DNA of 64,000 nucleotides from Corallincola holothuriorum (GTDB taxonomy: Bacteria; Pseudomonadota; Gammaproteobacteria; Enterobacterales; Neiellaceae), in NCBI RefSeq assembly GCF_003336225.1, contig NZ_QPID01000006.1, positions 40,207 through 104,206 on the forward strand. Reading direction: 5' to 3'. The stretch's first letter is position 1; the number at the start of each line of letters is the position of its first letter. The translations under genes were made by a program, and so were the position numbers. Below, in pieces: positions 28,079 through 37,290 of this stretch. The notes below the pieces were generated by a model. That model searched no databases. It saw nothing but the letters and a program-made list of their open reading frames with translations, and was not told where the DNA came from.

Positions 28079-28760
28079 AATATCGTTTCTTGAACTGATC
28101 TTTGATGCCAGCTTACTGGTGCAATTGGTCATGCTAATCCTTTTAGCGATGTCCGTGCTCTCCTGGGGGATGATTTTCCAACGCGCTAAAGCTTTGAAAG
28201 AAGCTCAGGATAATGCCGACCGTTTTGAAGATCGTTTTTGGTCAGGTGTCGACTTAAATAAGCTCTATCAGGAAGTGAGTGCGAGAAGTGCTGAGGCGAA
28301 GGGCATGGAGCAGATCTTTAAATCTGGTTTTAAGGAGTTTGCGCGCTATCACCAAGGAGGCTCGTATACCGGTGTCAGTGCGGTAGAAGGTACGGATAGG
28401 GCGATGCGTGTGGCACTCTCCAGAGAGGTTGATGAACTTGAGCAACACCTGCCTTTTATGGCTACGGTTGGCTCAATTAGTCCTTATATCGGTCTTTTCG
28501 GTACGGTGTGGGGAATTATGAATGCTTTTGTTGCCTTAGGTAGCATGAATCAAGCGCAGTTGACCTTGTCACTGGTCGCTCCTGCGATTGCTGAAGCCTT
28601 GATTGCGACAGCGATGGGACTATTTGCTGCGATCCCTGCGGTCATCGCCTACAACAAGTTCAGTCACCAAGTTGAACGCTTAGAAAATAGCTATGGCAAC
28701 TTTATGGAAGAGTTTTCAAGTATCCTGCATCGGCAATCCGTTGCCCGCGAGCAGGAGTAA
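28068..28760 (+). CDS. tolQ: Tol-Pal proton-channel subunit TolQ
   Basis: 230 residues, GTG start at 28068 behind CAGGAG, inside the ybgC 3' end. Three membrane helices (about 17-40, 136-160, 170-195), with the MotA/ExbB-type segment LPFMATVGSISPYIGLFGTVWGIMNAFVALG. With TolR it forms the inner-membrane motor that energises TolA for outer-membrane constriction during division. Confidence 0.97.
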   Translation: MSTEISFLELIFDASLLVQLVMLILLAMSVLSWGMIFQRAKALKEAQDNADRFEDRFWSGVDLNKLYQEVSARSAEAKGMEQIFKSGFKEFARYHQGGSYTGVSAVEGTDRAMRVALSREVDELEQHLPFMATVGSISPYIGLFGTVWGIMNAFVALGSMNQAQLTLSLVAPAIAEALIATAMGLFAAIPAVIAYNKFSHQVERLENSYGNFMEEFSSILHRQSVAREQE

Positions 28761-28766
28761 CTGGAC

Positions 28767-29192
28767 ATGAGTTATCAGCGTAAACGGCGGAAGCCCAAGG
28801 CTGAGATTAACGTAGTGCCATATATCGATGTCATGTTGGTATTGCTGGTCATCTTTATGGTAACTGCACCGTTAATTACGCAAGGGGTGAAGGTAAACTT
28901 GCCTAAGCAGGATGCTAATCCGCTACTTGAAGATGCTAAACCGCCAATCATTGCCACTATTGAGTCGGATGGCACCTATTGGTTTACTGATGATAAAGGC
29001 TCTTCAGAAGAGTTACCGAAAGATGATTTGGTGGCTCGGATCGCCGCTATCGTTGAACTTGCACCAGCTACCCATGTGGTTGTGAAAGGCGACGCGAAAG
29101 TACCGTACGGCTATGTCGTGTCACTGATGGCCGATTTGGAAAACGCAGGTATCGAAACCGTCGGTTTAATGACAGATCCGAGCGGGGGATAA
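28767..29192 (+). CDS. tolR: Tol-Pal motor subunit TolR
   Basis: 141 residues of the ExbD/TolR family. A single N-terminal helix in INVVPYIDVMLVLLVIFMVTAP contains the conserved membrane Asp (residue 21) needed for proton coupling; the rest is a periplasmic domain ending IETVGLMTDP. Six bases after tolQ and six before tolA. Confidence 0.97.
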   Translation: MSYQRKRRKPKAEINVVPYIDVMLVLLVIFMVTAPLITQGVKVNLPKQDANPLLEDAKPPIIATIESDGTYWFTDDKGSSEELPKDDLVARIAAIVELAPATHVVVKGDAKVPYGYVVSLMADLENAGIETVGLMTDPSGG

Positions 29193-29198
29193 GACGGA

Positions 29199-30158
29199 GT
29201 GTCTGAGCGTCCACTACACCATTTCGTCATCATTTCTGTTCTTGCCCACGTGGTCTTGGGGTTAGTGCTATTTGTCAGTGTTCAATTTACCAAGCCCGAT
29301 AAGCAGGCGCAGCAGGTTAACACTGCGCCGATCCAAGCGGTGACCGTTGATCGCAAGTTAGTTGAGCGGCAGCTGCAGAAATTAGATGATCAGAAGAAAG
29401 CGGCTGAGCGAGCTGAGCAACGCAAGTTAGATGAGAAAAAGCGTAAAGAAAAAGCAGCAGAGGATAAGCGTAAAGCCGAAGATGCGAAACGGAAGAAGCA
29501 GGCTGAAGAGAAAAAGCGTAAACAAGCTGAACGCAAAAAGGCTGAGCAGGAAGCAAAGAAGGCCAAAGCATTGGCGATAAAGAAAGAGAAGGATCGTAAG
29601 GCAAAAGAGCAAGAGCGCCAGAAAGCGGAAGAGGCGGCCAAGAAAGTTGAAGAAGAGCGGAAAAAACAGGAAGTTGCTCGTCGCAAAGCTGAAGAAGCAG
29701 CAAAGAAGAAAAAGCTAGAGGAAGAGCGAAAGCAGAAGGCGGCTGAAGCGGAGAAGAAACGCAAAGCTGAAGCTGAACGTAAGCGTAAAGAGGAAGAGCG
29801 CCAACGCGCCGAGCTTGAGCAGATGATGATGGCTGAAATGGCCGCAGAGCAAGCTCAGATATCCGAACAACGGCAGCAGATGATTTTGTCTGAGCGAGCG
29901 AAATATGAAGCGATGATCCGACAGAAGATCCAGCGCAACCTTAACGCTGACGGTCTGCAAGGCAAGACCTGCCGAATTTACTTGAAACTGGCTCCAGGCG
30001 GCTTAGTACTTGATGTGCGACGTCTTGAAGGGGAGCAAGTGGCTTGCAGTGAAACCATACGCGCGGTGCGTAAGGCTGAGCCTCTTCCTGTCTCTAAAGA
30101 TCCCGAAGTATTTTCACAGTTGAAAGAGATTAACCTTTCACTAGATATTGATAATTAA
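29199..30158 (+). CDS. tolA: Tol-Pal trans-envelope protein TolA
   Basis: 319 residues, GTG start with GGGGGA upstream. Inner-membrane anchor (about 8-27, [20 protein letters not shown]), a long Lys/Glu/Ala-rich helical domain II (about 45-235) spanning the periplasm, and a C-terminal domain III ([12 protein letters not shown]...[19 protein letters not shown]) that contacts Pal, TolB and, in other species, colicins and filamentous phage. The antisense frames through the repetitive domain II give spurious long ORFs. Confidence 0.95.
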   Translation: MSERPLHHFVIISVLAHVVLGLVLFVSVQFTKPDKQAQQVNTAPIQAVTVDRKLVERQLQKLDDQKKAAERAEQRKLDEKKRKEKAAEDKRKAEDAKRKKQAEEKKRKQAERKKAEQEAKKAKALAIKKEKDRKAKEQERQKAEEAAKKVEEERKKQEVARRKAEEAAKKKKLEEERKQKAAEAEKKRKAEAERKRKEEERQRAELEQMMMAEMAAEQAQISEQRQQMILSERAKYEAMIRQKIQRNLNADGLQGKTCRIYLKLAPGGLVLDVRRLEGEQVACSETIRAVRKAEPLPVSKDPEVFSQLKEINLSLDIDN

Positions 30159-30171
30159 TACAGGACTCACA

Positions 30172-31521
30172 ATGAATCGATTTCTCACAGCCTCTGTATT
30201 CTTGTTGTTTGGCTATGTAAACAGTGCCTATGCTGCCTTGGAGATAGTGATCACCGAAGGAATGTCTGAGGCCAGACCGATTGCGGTGGTGCCTTTTAAG
30301 AGTTTGGACGGCAAGGTGCCGCCAACAGACATCGCTGATGTGGTCGCTAATGATTTGCGCCGCAGTGGCCGTTTTAATCCTGTAGCTATTCAACAAATGC
30401 CGCAGCAACCTTATTTAGCTAATCAAGTAGATTTTAATGCTTGGGCGATATTGGGCGTCGAGGCGGTTCTAGTTGGTAGTGTGAAACAGCAAGCCGATGG
30501 TAATTTTGTCGTTAACTACGAACTGGTGGATGTCATTGAGGGGAAAGAACTCAATGGTGGCAAGCCGATGCTGAAAGATCGGCAGTTGGTTGAAAGTAAA
30601 GAATTTATTTTGACTCAAGGTCAGCGAGTCGTGAAATCTAGACAGATGCGGCAATACGCTCACTTGATTTCGGACCGGATCTATTTGAGTTTGACCGGTG
30701 AGCGAGGAGCGTTTTTAACCCGTATTGCCTATGTGGTGGTGAATCACGACGCCAAGGTACCGTTTCAACTAATGGTCGCCGACTATGACGGTTACAATGA
30801 AACGCCTTTGGTTCGTAGCAAAGAACCGATTATGTCTCCTAGTTGGTCTCCTGATGGCAAAAAGTTGGCATATGTCACTTTTGAGAAACGTAAGTCTGAA
30901 ATATTTATCCAGGATATCTATACCGCAAAACGCACTAAATTAACCTCCTTCCCGGGCATCAATGGTGCACCTAACTGGTCGCCAGATGGAAAAAAAATGG
31001 CGATGGTTTTGTCGAAAGATGGTAGCCCCGACATTTATGTAATGGATATTGAAACCAAAGCGTTAACTCAAGTAACCAGTCATAGAACCATTGATACCGA
31101 GCCTTCATGGACACCTGACGGAGAATCGTTAGTGTTTAGCTCAGAGCGGGGTGGTAAACCTCAGATTTATCGCGTACATTTAGCAACTGGCAAGGTCACG
31201 CGTCTGACTTTTGACGGTGAGATGAACCTAGGAGGTTCTATCTCGCCAAACGGTGATGAGCTGATCGTGGTTAATCGAACTAACGGTCGTTATCATATTG
31301 CCAAACAGGATTTGACTTCAGGAGCGTTGCAAGTACTGACACAAACCCGGTTGGATGAATCACCTAGTCTTGCCCCGAATGGAAGTATGATTATTTACAG
31401 CACGTTGCACGGTGAACGGCAAGTGTTAGGAATGGTCTCTATCGACGGGCGATTTAAGGCTAGGCTGCCAGCGGCGAATGGTGAGGTTCGAGCTCCTGCG
31501 TGGTCTCCATATTTGTACTAG
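30172..31521 (+). CDS. tolB: Tol-Pal periplasmic protein TolB
   Basis: About 449 residues from ATG 30172 (signal peptide [21 protein letters not shown]) with AGGA before it; an upstream TTG overlapping tolA is less likely. The N-terminal alpha/beta domain is followed by a six-bladed propeller with PD40-type repeats: [48 protein letters not shown] and similar. TolB cycles between Pal and TolA. Confidence 0.96.
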   Translation: MNRFLTASVFLLFGYVNSAYAALEIVITEGMSEARPIAVVPFKSLDGKVPPTDIADVVANDLRRSGRFNPVAIQQMPQQPYLANQVDFNAWAILGVEAVLVGSVKQQADGNFVVNYELVDVIEGKELNGGKPMLKDRQLVESKEFILTQGQRVVKSRQMRQYAHLISDRIYLSLTGERGAFLTRIAYVVVNHDAKVPFQLMVADYDGYNETPLVRSKEPIMSPSWSPDGKKLAYVTFEKRKSEIFIQDIYTAKRTKLTSFPGINGAPNWSPDGKKMAMVLSKDGSPDIYVMDIETKALTQVTSHRTIDTEPSWTPDGESLVFSSERGGKPQIYRVHLATGKVTRLTFDGEMNLGGSISPNGDELIVVNRTNGRYHIAKQDLTSGALQVLTQTRLDESPSLAPNGSMIIYSTLHGERQVLGMVSIDGRFKARLPAANGEVRAPAWSPYLY

Positions 31522-31554
31522 GTCTAACAATAATTAATCGAAAGGAACGTAAGA

Positions 31555-32097
31555 ATGCGTCTCAAAGATCTGCTTAAGGGTGTTGTTGTTGCGCTGCCAC
31601 TGTTTGCTTTGATGGCTTGTTCTTCTACTTCTGATGAAGTAGATACAACGTCAGAAACTGCGACCACTGAGCAGACAACTACGGTGGTTGAAGATACTAC
31701 GACTGAAACCAACGTAGTTGAGCCAGTATTGACGCCTGAACAAGAGCGTGAAATGCAGCAGGCAGAACTGCGTAAGCAGCACATCATCTACTTTGAATTT
31801 GATCAGGCAACGGTGCAAAACCGTTTTGCTCAGATCCTGGATGCACACGCCGCCTACCTGCGCGCTAACACTCAGGTGAAAGTATTGATCGAAGGTCATG
31901 CAGATGAGCGTGGTACGCCAGAGTACAACATCGCCCTAGGCGAGCGTCGTGCTAAAGCCGTGGCTATGTACCTGCAGGGTTTGGGTGTGCTTGATTCACA
32001 AATCTCTATCGTCTCTTACGGTGAAGAGAAGCCTGTTGATACCAGCCGCACTGAAGCCGCATTCGACAAGAACCGCCGTGCAGTTCTGGTCTACTAA
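31555..32097 (+). CDS. pal: Peptidoglycan-associated lipoprotein Pal
   Basis: 180 residues. Lipoprotein signal with lipobox LMAC (Cys about residue 22), a Thr/Glu-rich low-complexity linker (about 24-60), then an OmpA-like peptidoglycan-binding domain (IYFEFDQATVQ...LIEGHADERGTPEYNIALGERRAKAV). It tethers the outer membrane to the wall at the division site. Confidence 0.97.
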   Translation: MRLKDLLKGVVVALPLFALMACSSTSDEVDTTSETATTEQTTTVVEDTTTETNVVEPVLTPEQEREMQQAELRKQHIIYFEFDQATVQNRFAQILDAHAAYLRANTQVKVLIEGHADERGTPEYNIALGERRAKAVAMYLQGLGVLDSQISIVSYGEEKPVDTSRTEAAFDKNRRAVLVY

Positions 32098-32109
32098 GAA
32101 GTAAATACT

Positions 32110-32847
32110 ATGAAGTACGCAGTTATAGGCGTACTGCTCAGTGTTTCCTTGATCCCGGCGCAGTCTCTCGCAGAGCCTGCGCCGGTTAAGGATCTGGGGG
32201 GGGCTTCGGAGCAGAAGGTCGCCGCGTTAGAACAGCAGTTGGTGCAAAGTAATCGCTTGCAACTCCAGACGCAACAGAGCCTCCAAGCTTTGCAATCCGA
32301 GGTGGATGAGCTAAGAGGTATGCTGGAAACACAGAATCACCAGATGCAGCAGATCTTGCAACGTCAGCGTGAATTGTATCAAGAGTTGGACCGGCGGTTG
32401 GCGAATAGCCCGGTGACAACGCCTACTGTGCCTGACAGCACCGCGGGTGGAGTTAGTCCGGCGGAGGGTTTGACTGAAACTGCTGCGTATGAAAAAGCCG
32501 TTAATCTGGTTTTAAAAGATAAGCAGTATGATCAGGCGATACCTGCTTTTTATGATTTTATTAATCAGTATCCGGCATCGGACTTAACCCCCAATGCACG
32601 TTATTGGTTAGGTCAGTTGTTGTTTAATAAAGGTCAACGTAAAGACGCTAATGCGCAGTTTGAAGCCGTGGTAAACCAATATCCTAATTCACCTAAGCGT
32701 GCCGATGCGATGTTGAAAATGGCAATGATCTCGCAACTGGACGGTGACAATACCGGTGCGAAGAATTGGTACAACCGCGTGATCAAGGAATATCCAGATT
32801 CTCCTAGTGCACAAATTGCTCGAACTAAGGTTTCTTCGCTCAAATAA
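32110..32847 (+). CDS. cpoB: Cell division coordinator CpoB (YbgF)
   Basis: 245 residues: signal peptide (1-21), N-terminal coiled coil (about 30-95, Gln-rich) for trimerisation, a Pro/Thr linker, and C-terminal TPR repeats (YEKAVNLVLKDKQYDQAIPAFYDFINQYP; NARYWLGQLLFNKGQRKDANAQFEAVVNQYP). CpoB links Tol energy state to PBP1B-driven septal synthesis. Last gene of the ybgC-tolQRAB-pal-cpoB operon. Confidence 0.95.
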   Translation: MKYAVIGVLLSVSLIPAQSLAEPAPVKDLGGASEQKVAALEQQLVQSNRLQLQTQQSLQALQSEVDELRGMLETQNHQMQQILQRQRELYQELDRRLANSPVTTPTVPDSTAGGVSPAEGLTETAAYEKAVNLVLKDKQYDQAIPAFYDFINQYPASDLTPNARYWLGQLLFNKGQRKDANAQFEAVVNQYPNSPKRADAMLKMAMISQLDGDNTGAKNWYNRVIKEYPDSPSAQIARTKVSSLK

Positions 32848-32890
32848 CAAGCGAACGCGTTGAAAAGTGTGAAAAACAGCAAATAAGCTA

Positions 32891-32918
32891 TTGCAACCGG
32901 CTGCCAAATAAGTATTAT
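32891..32918 (+). promoter_or_regulatory. Candidate promoter of the tRNA-Lys cluster
   Basis: TTGCAA (32891-32896), 16-bp spacer, TATTAT (32913-32918), then a G+C-rich stretch where transcription would start. A GC-rich discriminator is typical of stringently controlled stable-RNA promoters. Confidence 0.5.
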
Positions 32919-32967
32919 TAGCCGCCGTCGCCGAGGGGGGCTAAGCTTAATCCTCGAGGCGCATGAT

Positions 32968-33043
32968 GGGTCGTTAGCTCAGTTGGTAGAGCAGTTGACT
33001 TTTAATCAATTGGTCGCTGGTTCGAATCCAGCACGACCCACCA
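32968..33043 (+). tRNA. tRNA-Lys (anticodon TTT), copy 1
   Basis: 76 nt cloverleaf: acceptor GGGTCGT / ACGACCC, D arm TAGCTCAGTTGGTAGAGCA, anticodon loop CTTTTAA with TTT, T arm with GGTTCGAATCC, and encoded CCA. Confidence 0.98.
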
Positions 33044-33133
33044 TCATTTCTCAGTTTGCTGAGAAAAAAACAGGCCAGATACACCAACCTCTTGCCTGTT
33101 ATCATACCGCAAGGTATCGCGAGAATTTGAGTT

Positions 33134-33209
33134 GGGTCGTTAGCTCAGTTGGTAGAGCAGTTGACTTTTAATCAATTGGTCGCTGGTTCGAATCCAGCAC
33201 GACCCACCA
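33134..33209 (+). tRNA. tRNA-Lys (anticodon TTT), copy 2
   Basis: Identical to copy 1 over all 76 nt including CCA; separated by 90 bp of unrelated spacer that contains a small A-rich hairpin. Confidence 0.98.
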
Positions 33210-33238
33210 TCTCAAATTACCGTTTTAGCTTTTAGAAT

Positions 33239-33314
33239 GGGTCGTTAGCTCAGTTGGTAGAGCAGTTGACTTTTAATCAATTGGTCGCTGGTTCGAATCC
33301 AGCACGACCCACCA
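33239..33314 (+). tRNA. tRNA-Lys (anticodon TTT), copy 3
   Basis: Identical to copies 1 and 2; 29 bp after copy 2. The three are probably processed from one transcript. Confidence 0.98.
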
Positions 33315-33437
33315 TTCTAGATACTCTCCTCCACACAATACCTCGTTTTAAAACTGCTGCTATTTCTATCTTTAATCGTTAGAGCCATTGGCGTTCGTGT
33401 AGTTGCTTCGCGTATAATCTCAGCTATTGAAGTGACC

Positions 33438-34490
33438 ATGAGTAATTCCGTAATGAGCCAGATCGATATTCTCGAGCAGTCTAGCTATCCGTTCCCGCCA
33501 AAGCCCGTTCCGTTAAGTGAGTCTGAGCAATTGGCCTATAAAGAACGTATTAAGCAGTTGCTCAAAGAGAAGAATGCTGTCTTGATAGCCCATTACTACA
33601 CCGATCATGAGATCCAGGCGTTGGCTGAGGAGTCAGGTGGGTTTATCGGCGACTCTTTGGAAATGGCTAAGTTTGGTGCTAACCATCCCGCAGACACTGT
33701 GATTGTTGCCGGTGTGCGCTTTATGGGGGAAACAGCCAAAATTCTCAGCCCAGAAAAGCGTATTTTGATGCCGACGCTTGAAGCCACCTGCTCTTTAGAT
33801 CTTGGTTGTGAAGAGAATGAGTTTGAAGCTTTTAAAGCGCAGTATCCTGATCACACCGTGGTTGTTTATGCTAATACATCTGCAGCCGTTAAAGCTAAGG
33901 CTGATTGGGTAGTGACCTCAAGCATTGCATTAGATGTGGTTGAGCATCTTGATAGTGACGGGCAAAAAATACTATGGGCACCAGATCGCCATCTGGGCTC
34001 ATATATTGCCAAACAAACCGGTGCCGAGATGGTGATGTGGCAGGGGGCCTGTATTGTTCATGATGAATTTAAGAGTCGGGCTCTGTTGGATTTGAAAAAA
34101 CAGTACCCAGATGCAGCTGTGCTAGTGCATCCTGAATCGCCGGCGAGTGTGGTTGATATTGCGGATGCTGTTGGCTCGACCACGCAGTTGATTAAAGCCA
34201 GCCAAGCGCTACCAAACACACAATTTATTGTTGCGACAGACAAAGGGATCTTTTACAAGATGCAGCAACTGTCACCTGAGAAGGAGTTCATTGAAGCGCC
34301 TACCGGTGGTAATGGCGCAACCTGCCGCAGCTGTGCTCATTGTCCGTGGATGGCGATGAATGGGCTTAAGGCGGTCGAAGAGGCTCTTATCGGTGATACT
34401 GAAGGGCACGAGGTGTTTGTTGAGGACGAGCTCCGTGAGCAGGCGTTGGTGCCGCTTAATCGCATGGTGAATTTTCAAAGCACGCTTTGA
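33438..34490 (+). CDS. nadA: Quinolinate synthase NadA
   Basis: 350 residues from ATG 33438 (a GTG two codons earlier and an ATG at 33453 are alternatives). It condenses iminoaspartate with dihydroxyacetone phosphate to quinolinate for NAD synthesis, using a [4Fe-4S] cluster. The three cluster cysteines sit in [21 protein letters not shown] and [14 protein letters not shown], as in E. coli. VAHYYTD-type motif [20 protein letters not shown] is near residue 50. A TATAAT at 33413-33418 lies just upstream. Confidence 0.97.
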   Translation: MSNSVMSQIDILEQSSYPFPPKPVPLSESEQLAYKERIKQLLKEKNAVLIAHYYTDHEIQALAEESGGFIGDSLEMAKFGANHPADTVIVAGVRFMGETAKILSPEKRILMPTLEATCSLDLGCEENEFEAFKAQYPDHTVVVYANTSAAVKAKADWVVTSSIALDVVEHLDSDGQKILWAPDRHLGSYIAKQTGAEMVMWQGACIVHDEFKSRALLDLKKQYPDAAVLVHPESPASVVDIADAVGSTTQLIKASQALPNTQFIVATDKGIFYKMQQLSPEKEFIEAPTGGNGATCRSCAHCPWMAMNGLKAVEEALIGDTEGHEVFVEDELREQALVPLNRMVNFQSTL

Positions 34491-34591
34491 TCTCTGTCTT
34501 ATTTCTATTCGGCTGGTGGTTGTAAATCGGATTGGGTCTGGATATTCTGCTTAATTAGTTTTTAACAAAAAAATAACAAAGCAGTGTTAAC

Positions 34592-35839
34592 ATGGAAGTC
34601 TCTCGTTTTTTTCTAGCCGTGGCCGTAATAGCCTTATTCGTTAACGGGTGTACATCAACTGCACATCACGTCAGTGATGTGCAGAGCAGCCCGAATAGCT
34701 TTGGCTTGTTGCCAGGTGAGCATGAAGTTATTTCACGTTCCGACGGTATGCACAAAGAGCTTTCCGAAAACGGCGTGCTACTTGCTGCTGATAATGAGTT
34801 ACAAACCTACCTAGATACGCTGCTTTTTAGCTTGCTTTCCGCTGAAGAAAGGCAGGCGAATATTTATCACATCTATTTGACTCGTTTACCCGACTTCAAC
34901 GCATTCGCCATCGCTAATGGCAATATTTATCTGAATATTGGTTTGGCTGCCGGCCTAAAAAGTCCGGAACAACTCGCGTTTGTGATGGCTCATGAAATTG
35001 AGCATATCAATCGGCGCCATTCCTATAAAACGTATTACGACACCAAACAGTCCTTGGAGCTAGCAAGTACGCTGGATATTCTTTTACTGGGTACCAAGCT
35101 TAGCTATCTAGGAGCCTACAGTTCCCTTGCTTCTACCAGCCGGGAGTTTGAACTGGACGCTGATACGCAAGCGTTAGCTAGATTGCAGCGTGCAGGATAT
35201 GCAACGTGCCTCGGGCCATCGGCGTTAATGCGAATTAAAGAGGTGATGCCAGCTAGTAATAATGCTGATTCGACGTTTGCATCCCACCCGCATATAGACC
35301 TTCGTATTGAGGAGCTGTCGGCATATTACCGAACGGACTGTTCGAATGATAAAAATCAAAAAGAGTTTAAGAAGATACGGCAGAAGATTTTCGCTTTAGC
35401 GATTGAATCAATGCTGCATAGTGATCTGCCCTTAATGGCGCAGAGAACACTTTCTTATGCTCCGGACTTGCTGCCCGGCTGGAAAGCCCACCAATTGGCA
35501 GCACTATTACATTTTCAGTTGGCACAACAGCCCATAGCTGCTGGTAAAGAAAAGGCTGCATGGCAAGGACGCGATTTTACTGATGAGGATGCTGCGCCTT
35601 ATCAATCGGCTGTGGAAGAGAACTCAGTGATTGCTATCACAGAGGCTAAGGCGGCGCTCGCCCTTAATCCTAATGAAGCGCAGCTTTATAAGACGCTGGG
35701 GACGGTAACTTACTATAGCGAACCGGTGGAAGCCATCGCTGCTTTTCAAAACTACTTAGCGCTAAAACCCAAGTCACGTGATGCCAAGTATGTGCGCTAT
35801 CAAATTGAAAAATTGATGAAAACGAAGGAAGTGTTGTAA
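34592..35839 (+). CDS. Outer-envelope lipoprotein protease of family M48
   Basis: 415 residues. Lipoprotein signal with VNGC (Cys20). M48 zinc motif HEIEH at 134-138 (AFVMAHEIEHINRRHS) and the third ligand region REFELDADTQAL (about 184-195), so the active site looks intact. FNAFAIANGNIYLNIGLA is the usual strand before the active helix. The C-terminal region (about 290-410) has TPR-like helices (EAKAALALNPNEAQLYKTLGTV). It resembles BepA/LoiP-type periplasmic proteases in outline. The stop overlaps the next ATG by one base, so the two lipoproteins are co-translated. Confidence 0.88.
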   Translation: MEVSRFFLAVAVIALFVNGCTSTAHHVSDVQSSPNSFGLLPGEHEVISRSDGMHKELSENGVLLAADNELQTYLDTLLFSLLSAEERQANIYHIYLTRLPDFNAFAIANGNIYLNIGLAAGLKSPEQLAFVMAHEIEHINRRHSYKTYYDTKQSLELASTLDILLLGTKLSYLGAYSSLASTSREFELDADTQALARLQRAGYATCLGPSALMRIKEVMPASNNADSTFASHPHIDLRIEELSAYYRTDCSNDKNQKEFKKIRQKIFALAIESMLHSDLPLMAQRTLSYAPDLLPGWKAHQLAALLHFQLAQQPIAAGKEKAAWQGRDFTDEDAAPYQSAVEENSVIAITEAKAALALNPNEAQLYKTLGTVTYYSEPVEAIAAFQNYLALKPKSRDAKYVRYQIEKLMKTKEVL

Positions 35840-36660
35840 TGAAGTGGGTGCCAAAGCATTGTTTAGTTGCTCTTTTAACACTGTTATTTGCTGCTGGCTG
35901 CGCGCAACAGCAAACCTCTGTCAGGGCGCATCCTGATTTTGCGAATAATAAAGTCAATATTGAGCGCGTTGCAGTAGTACCTCCTATCGTTGAATTTCAT
36001 ACGGTGGAATTTTCCGGTGAAGGGGTGAGGAACTTAGAGCAGGAAGCAAGGTTTGAAAAGTTGCTTATTGAGCGAGCAGTATTAGCATTGCAAAATCGCG
36101 GCTACACACCCGTGGTAGTCGATAGGGAAGAGGTTAGTCATGAGCTGGCTAACTTCAATGTCGATTTAGGAAAGCTGCGGGAGCAGTATCAGCAAGCGAG
36201 TGAGCGTTTGTACAAGCAGCACCATGTGAGCTTTGAAGAGTCGGTGTCTTTTCAAGAGTCAGTCGGCGAGGCTGCCTCGATTGTGGCCAGCTATGCCGAT
36301 GCTGATGCAGTATTGTTAATGCGTTACAGTGGCTTTGAGAAAACTGGCGGCGCATTGGCTAAAGATGTCGCTGTGAGCGTACTTGTGGGGTTGCTAACGG
36401 GGTATGTCCCAGTTCAAGAAGCGGAAGGGGAGTTTATCGAAGTCGCGGTACTTGATGGCATTACTGGGAACGTATTGTGGGTGAATGCGGCGAGTAAAGC
36501 CCAGGCAAATAATTCAGCACTACCCGAAGCGTTTGCCGCGTTACAAGATGATATTGACCCTCTACCGGGCGAGGCACCTGTATCGGTTAATGCCGAATTG
36601 ACAGAAGCTGATGTTGACTTGGTTGAAGAATCATCAGAAACGAAAGAAATCAGCCTTTAA
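35839..36660 (+). CDS. Lipoprotein of unknown function, partner of the M48 protease
   Basis: 273 residues with lipobox FAAGC (Cys21). It starts on the A of the preceding stop codon (TAATG). The mature protein has VERVAVVPPIVEFHTVEF, a helical region (about 75-150), a hydrophobic segment near 180-195 (DVAVSVLVGLLTGYVPV), VAVLDGITGNVLWVNAASKA, and an acidic tail. The VAVVPP and 'dGxTGnVLWvN' patterns resemble CsgG/GNA1162-type envelope lipoproteins, but too weakly to name it. Coupling with an M48 protease suggests a role in outer-membrane maintenance. Confidence 0.7.
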   Translation: MKWVPKHCLVALLTLLFAAGCAQQQTSVRAHPDFANNKVNIERVAVVPPIVEFHTVEFSGEGVRNLEQEARFEKLLIERAVLALQNRGYTPVVVDREEVSHELANFNVDLGKLREQYQQASERLYKQHHVSFEESVSFQESVGEAASIVASYADADAVLLMRYSGFEKTGGALAKDVAVSVLVGLLTGYVPVQEAEGEFIEVAVLDGITGNVLWVNAASKAQANNSALPEAFAALQDDIDPLPGEAPVSVNAELTEADVDLVEESSETKEISL

Positions 36661-36813
36661 CCCCTACTTTATGCATCGACCGCGTTGACGCCGTCGATGC
36701 ATTTACTTAATATACGCCGCGCCTTAAGGGCTGGTTTTGTTGTAGATTAATGGTTTTTTTATTCCGCAACGCATAGTGAGCTGACACGCTAAACAGCAGA
36801 CAATTTGTAAATT

Positions 36814-36901
36814 GGTGAGGTGTCCGAGTGGCTGAAGGAGCACGCCTGGAAAGTGTGTATACGGCAACGTATCGAGGGTTCGAATCCCTCCCTCACCGCC
36901 A
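36814..36901 (+). tRNA. tRNA-Ser (anticodon GGA)
   Basis: 88 nt with a long variable arm (TACGGCAACGTA), acceptor GGTGAGG / CCTCACC, anticodon loop CTGGAAA with GGA reading UCC/UCU, T arm GGTTCGAATCC, discriminator G and encoded CCA. Confidence 0.96.
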
Positions 36902-36907
36902 TATTAT

Positions 36908-36935
36908 AAAAGGCCGCTATAACTAGCGGCCTTTT
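36908..36935 (+). terminator. Terminator after tRNA-Ser
   Basis: 12-bp perfect stem AAAAGGCCGCTA / TAGCGGCCTTTT with a 4-nt loop, six bases past the tRNA. Confidence 0.9.
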
Positions 36936-36940
36936 GACTT

Positions 36941-37056
36941 TCTAAATGACGCAGCGATACCTCATGGGAGGGTGAGAACTCTCGTTGGGTTCGCGCCGAG
37001 CCTCGCGAGACAACATCGCGTAGCGATGGCCCGAAGGGAAGGCGCTAGCGCCGTAT
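36941..37056. repeat. Hairpin-rich G+C block between tRNA-Ser and the copied tRNA 3' end
   Basis: About 115 bp with no ORF and successive small palindromes: CTCGCGAG (near 37002-37009), ATCGC-GTA-GCGAT (37015-37027) and GGCGC-TA-GCGCC (37041-37052). Base composition is much richer in G+C than the flanks. It is of unknown origin, possibly a dispersed repeat or remnant of the element that used the adjacent tRNA. Confidence 0.5.
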
Positions 37057-37076
37057 AATCCCTCCCTCACCGCCAT
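37057..37076 (+). repeat. 20-bp direct repeat of the tRNA-Ser 3' end (att-like)
   Basis: These 20 bases repeat 36883-36902 exactly: the 3' half of the T arm, acceptor 3' strand, CCA and one base beyond. The two copies are 174 bp apart. Duplication of a tRNA 3' end is the usual footprint of tyrosine-recombinase integration. No complete tRNA precedes the second copy. Confidence 0.75.
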
Positions 37077-37084
37077 TATTCAAG

Positions 37085-37109
37085 ACCGCTGATTATTCAG
37101 CGGTTTTTT
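37085..37109 (+). terminator. Terminator after the tRNA-end copy
   Basis: 8-bp stem ACCGCTGA / TCAGCGGT, 4-nt loop, six T residues. Confidence 0.85.
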
Positions 37110-37161
37110 GGTTTAGGTGCCTAGTTGCTGCCGTGAGGTGGCACAATAAGGGGCACAATCT

Positions 37162-37254
37162 ATGTCTTACTTGGTTAAATCCCGTCATCAAATCTGGTAT
37201 TTCAGATGGCCAGTGACTCGTTCCGGAAAGTACCAACAAGTAAAACAAGCCTGA
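37162..37254 (+). pseudogene. Truncated tyrosine-recombinase integrase, N-terminal 30 codons
   Basis: ATG at 37162 starts a 30-codon frame whose first 20 residues, MSYLVKSRHQIWYFRWPVTR, have the pattern seen at the N-terminus of tRNA-associated phage and island integrases (xYLxxxxxxxWYFRxxxP). It stops at 37252-37254, and the next gene's stop follows within 40 bp, so all catalytic parts (R-H-R-Y) are gone. Two GGCACA-type boxes (near 37139 and 37152) precede it. Orientation and distance from the tRNA fit a standard island layout. Confidence 0.6.
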
Positions 37255-37290
37255 GAACAAGATGTAGGATGTTAGGAATTGCCGTCCAGG

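Noticed and set aside
29317..29960. Several minus-strand ORFs across tolA
   Set aside because: Low-complexity Phe/Ser/Leu-rich antisense shadows of the Lys/Glu/Ala repeats of TolA domain II.
31524..31787. 87-codon minus-strand ORF over pal
   Set aside because: Antisense shadow of the Thr-rich linker of Pal; Val/Ser low complexity.
32968..33314. Direct repeats of 76 bp that could be taken for a CRISPR-like or tandem repeat array
   Set aside because: They are three identical tRNA-Lys genes with different spacers; no CRISPR array was seen anywhere in the window.
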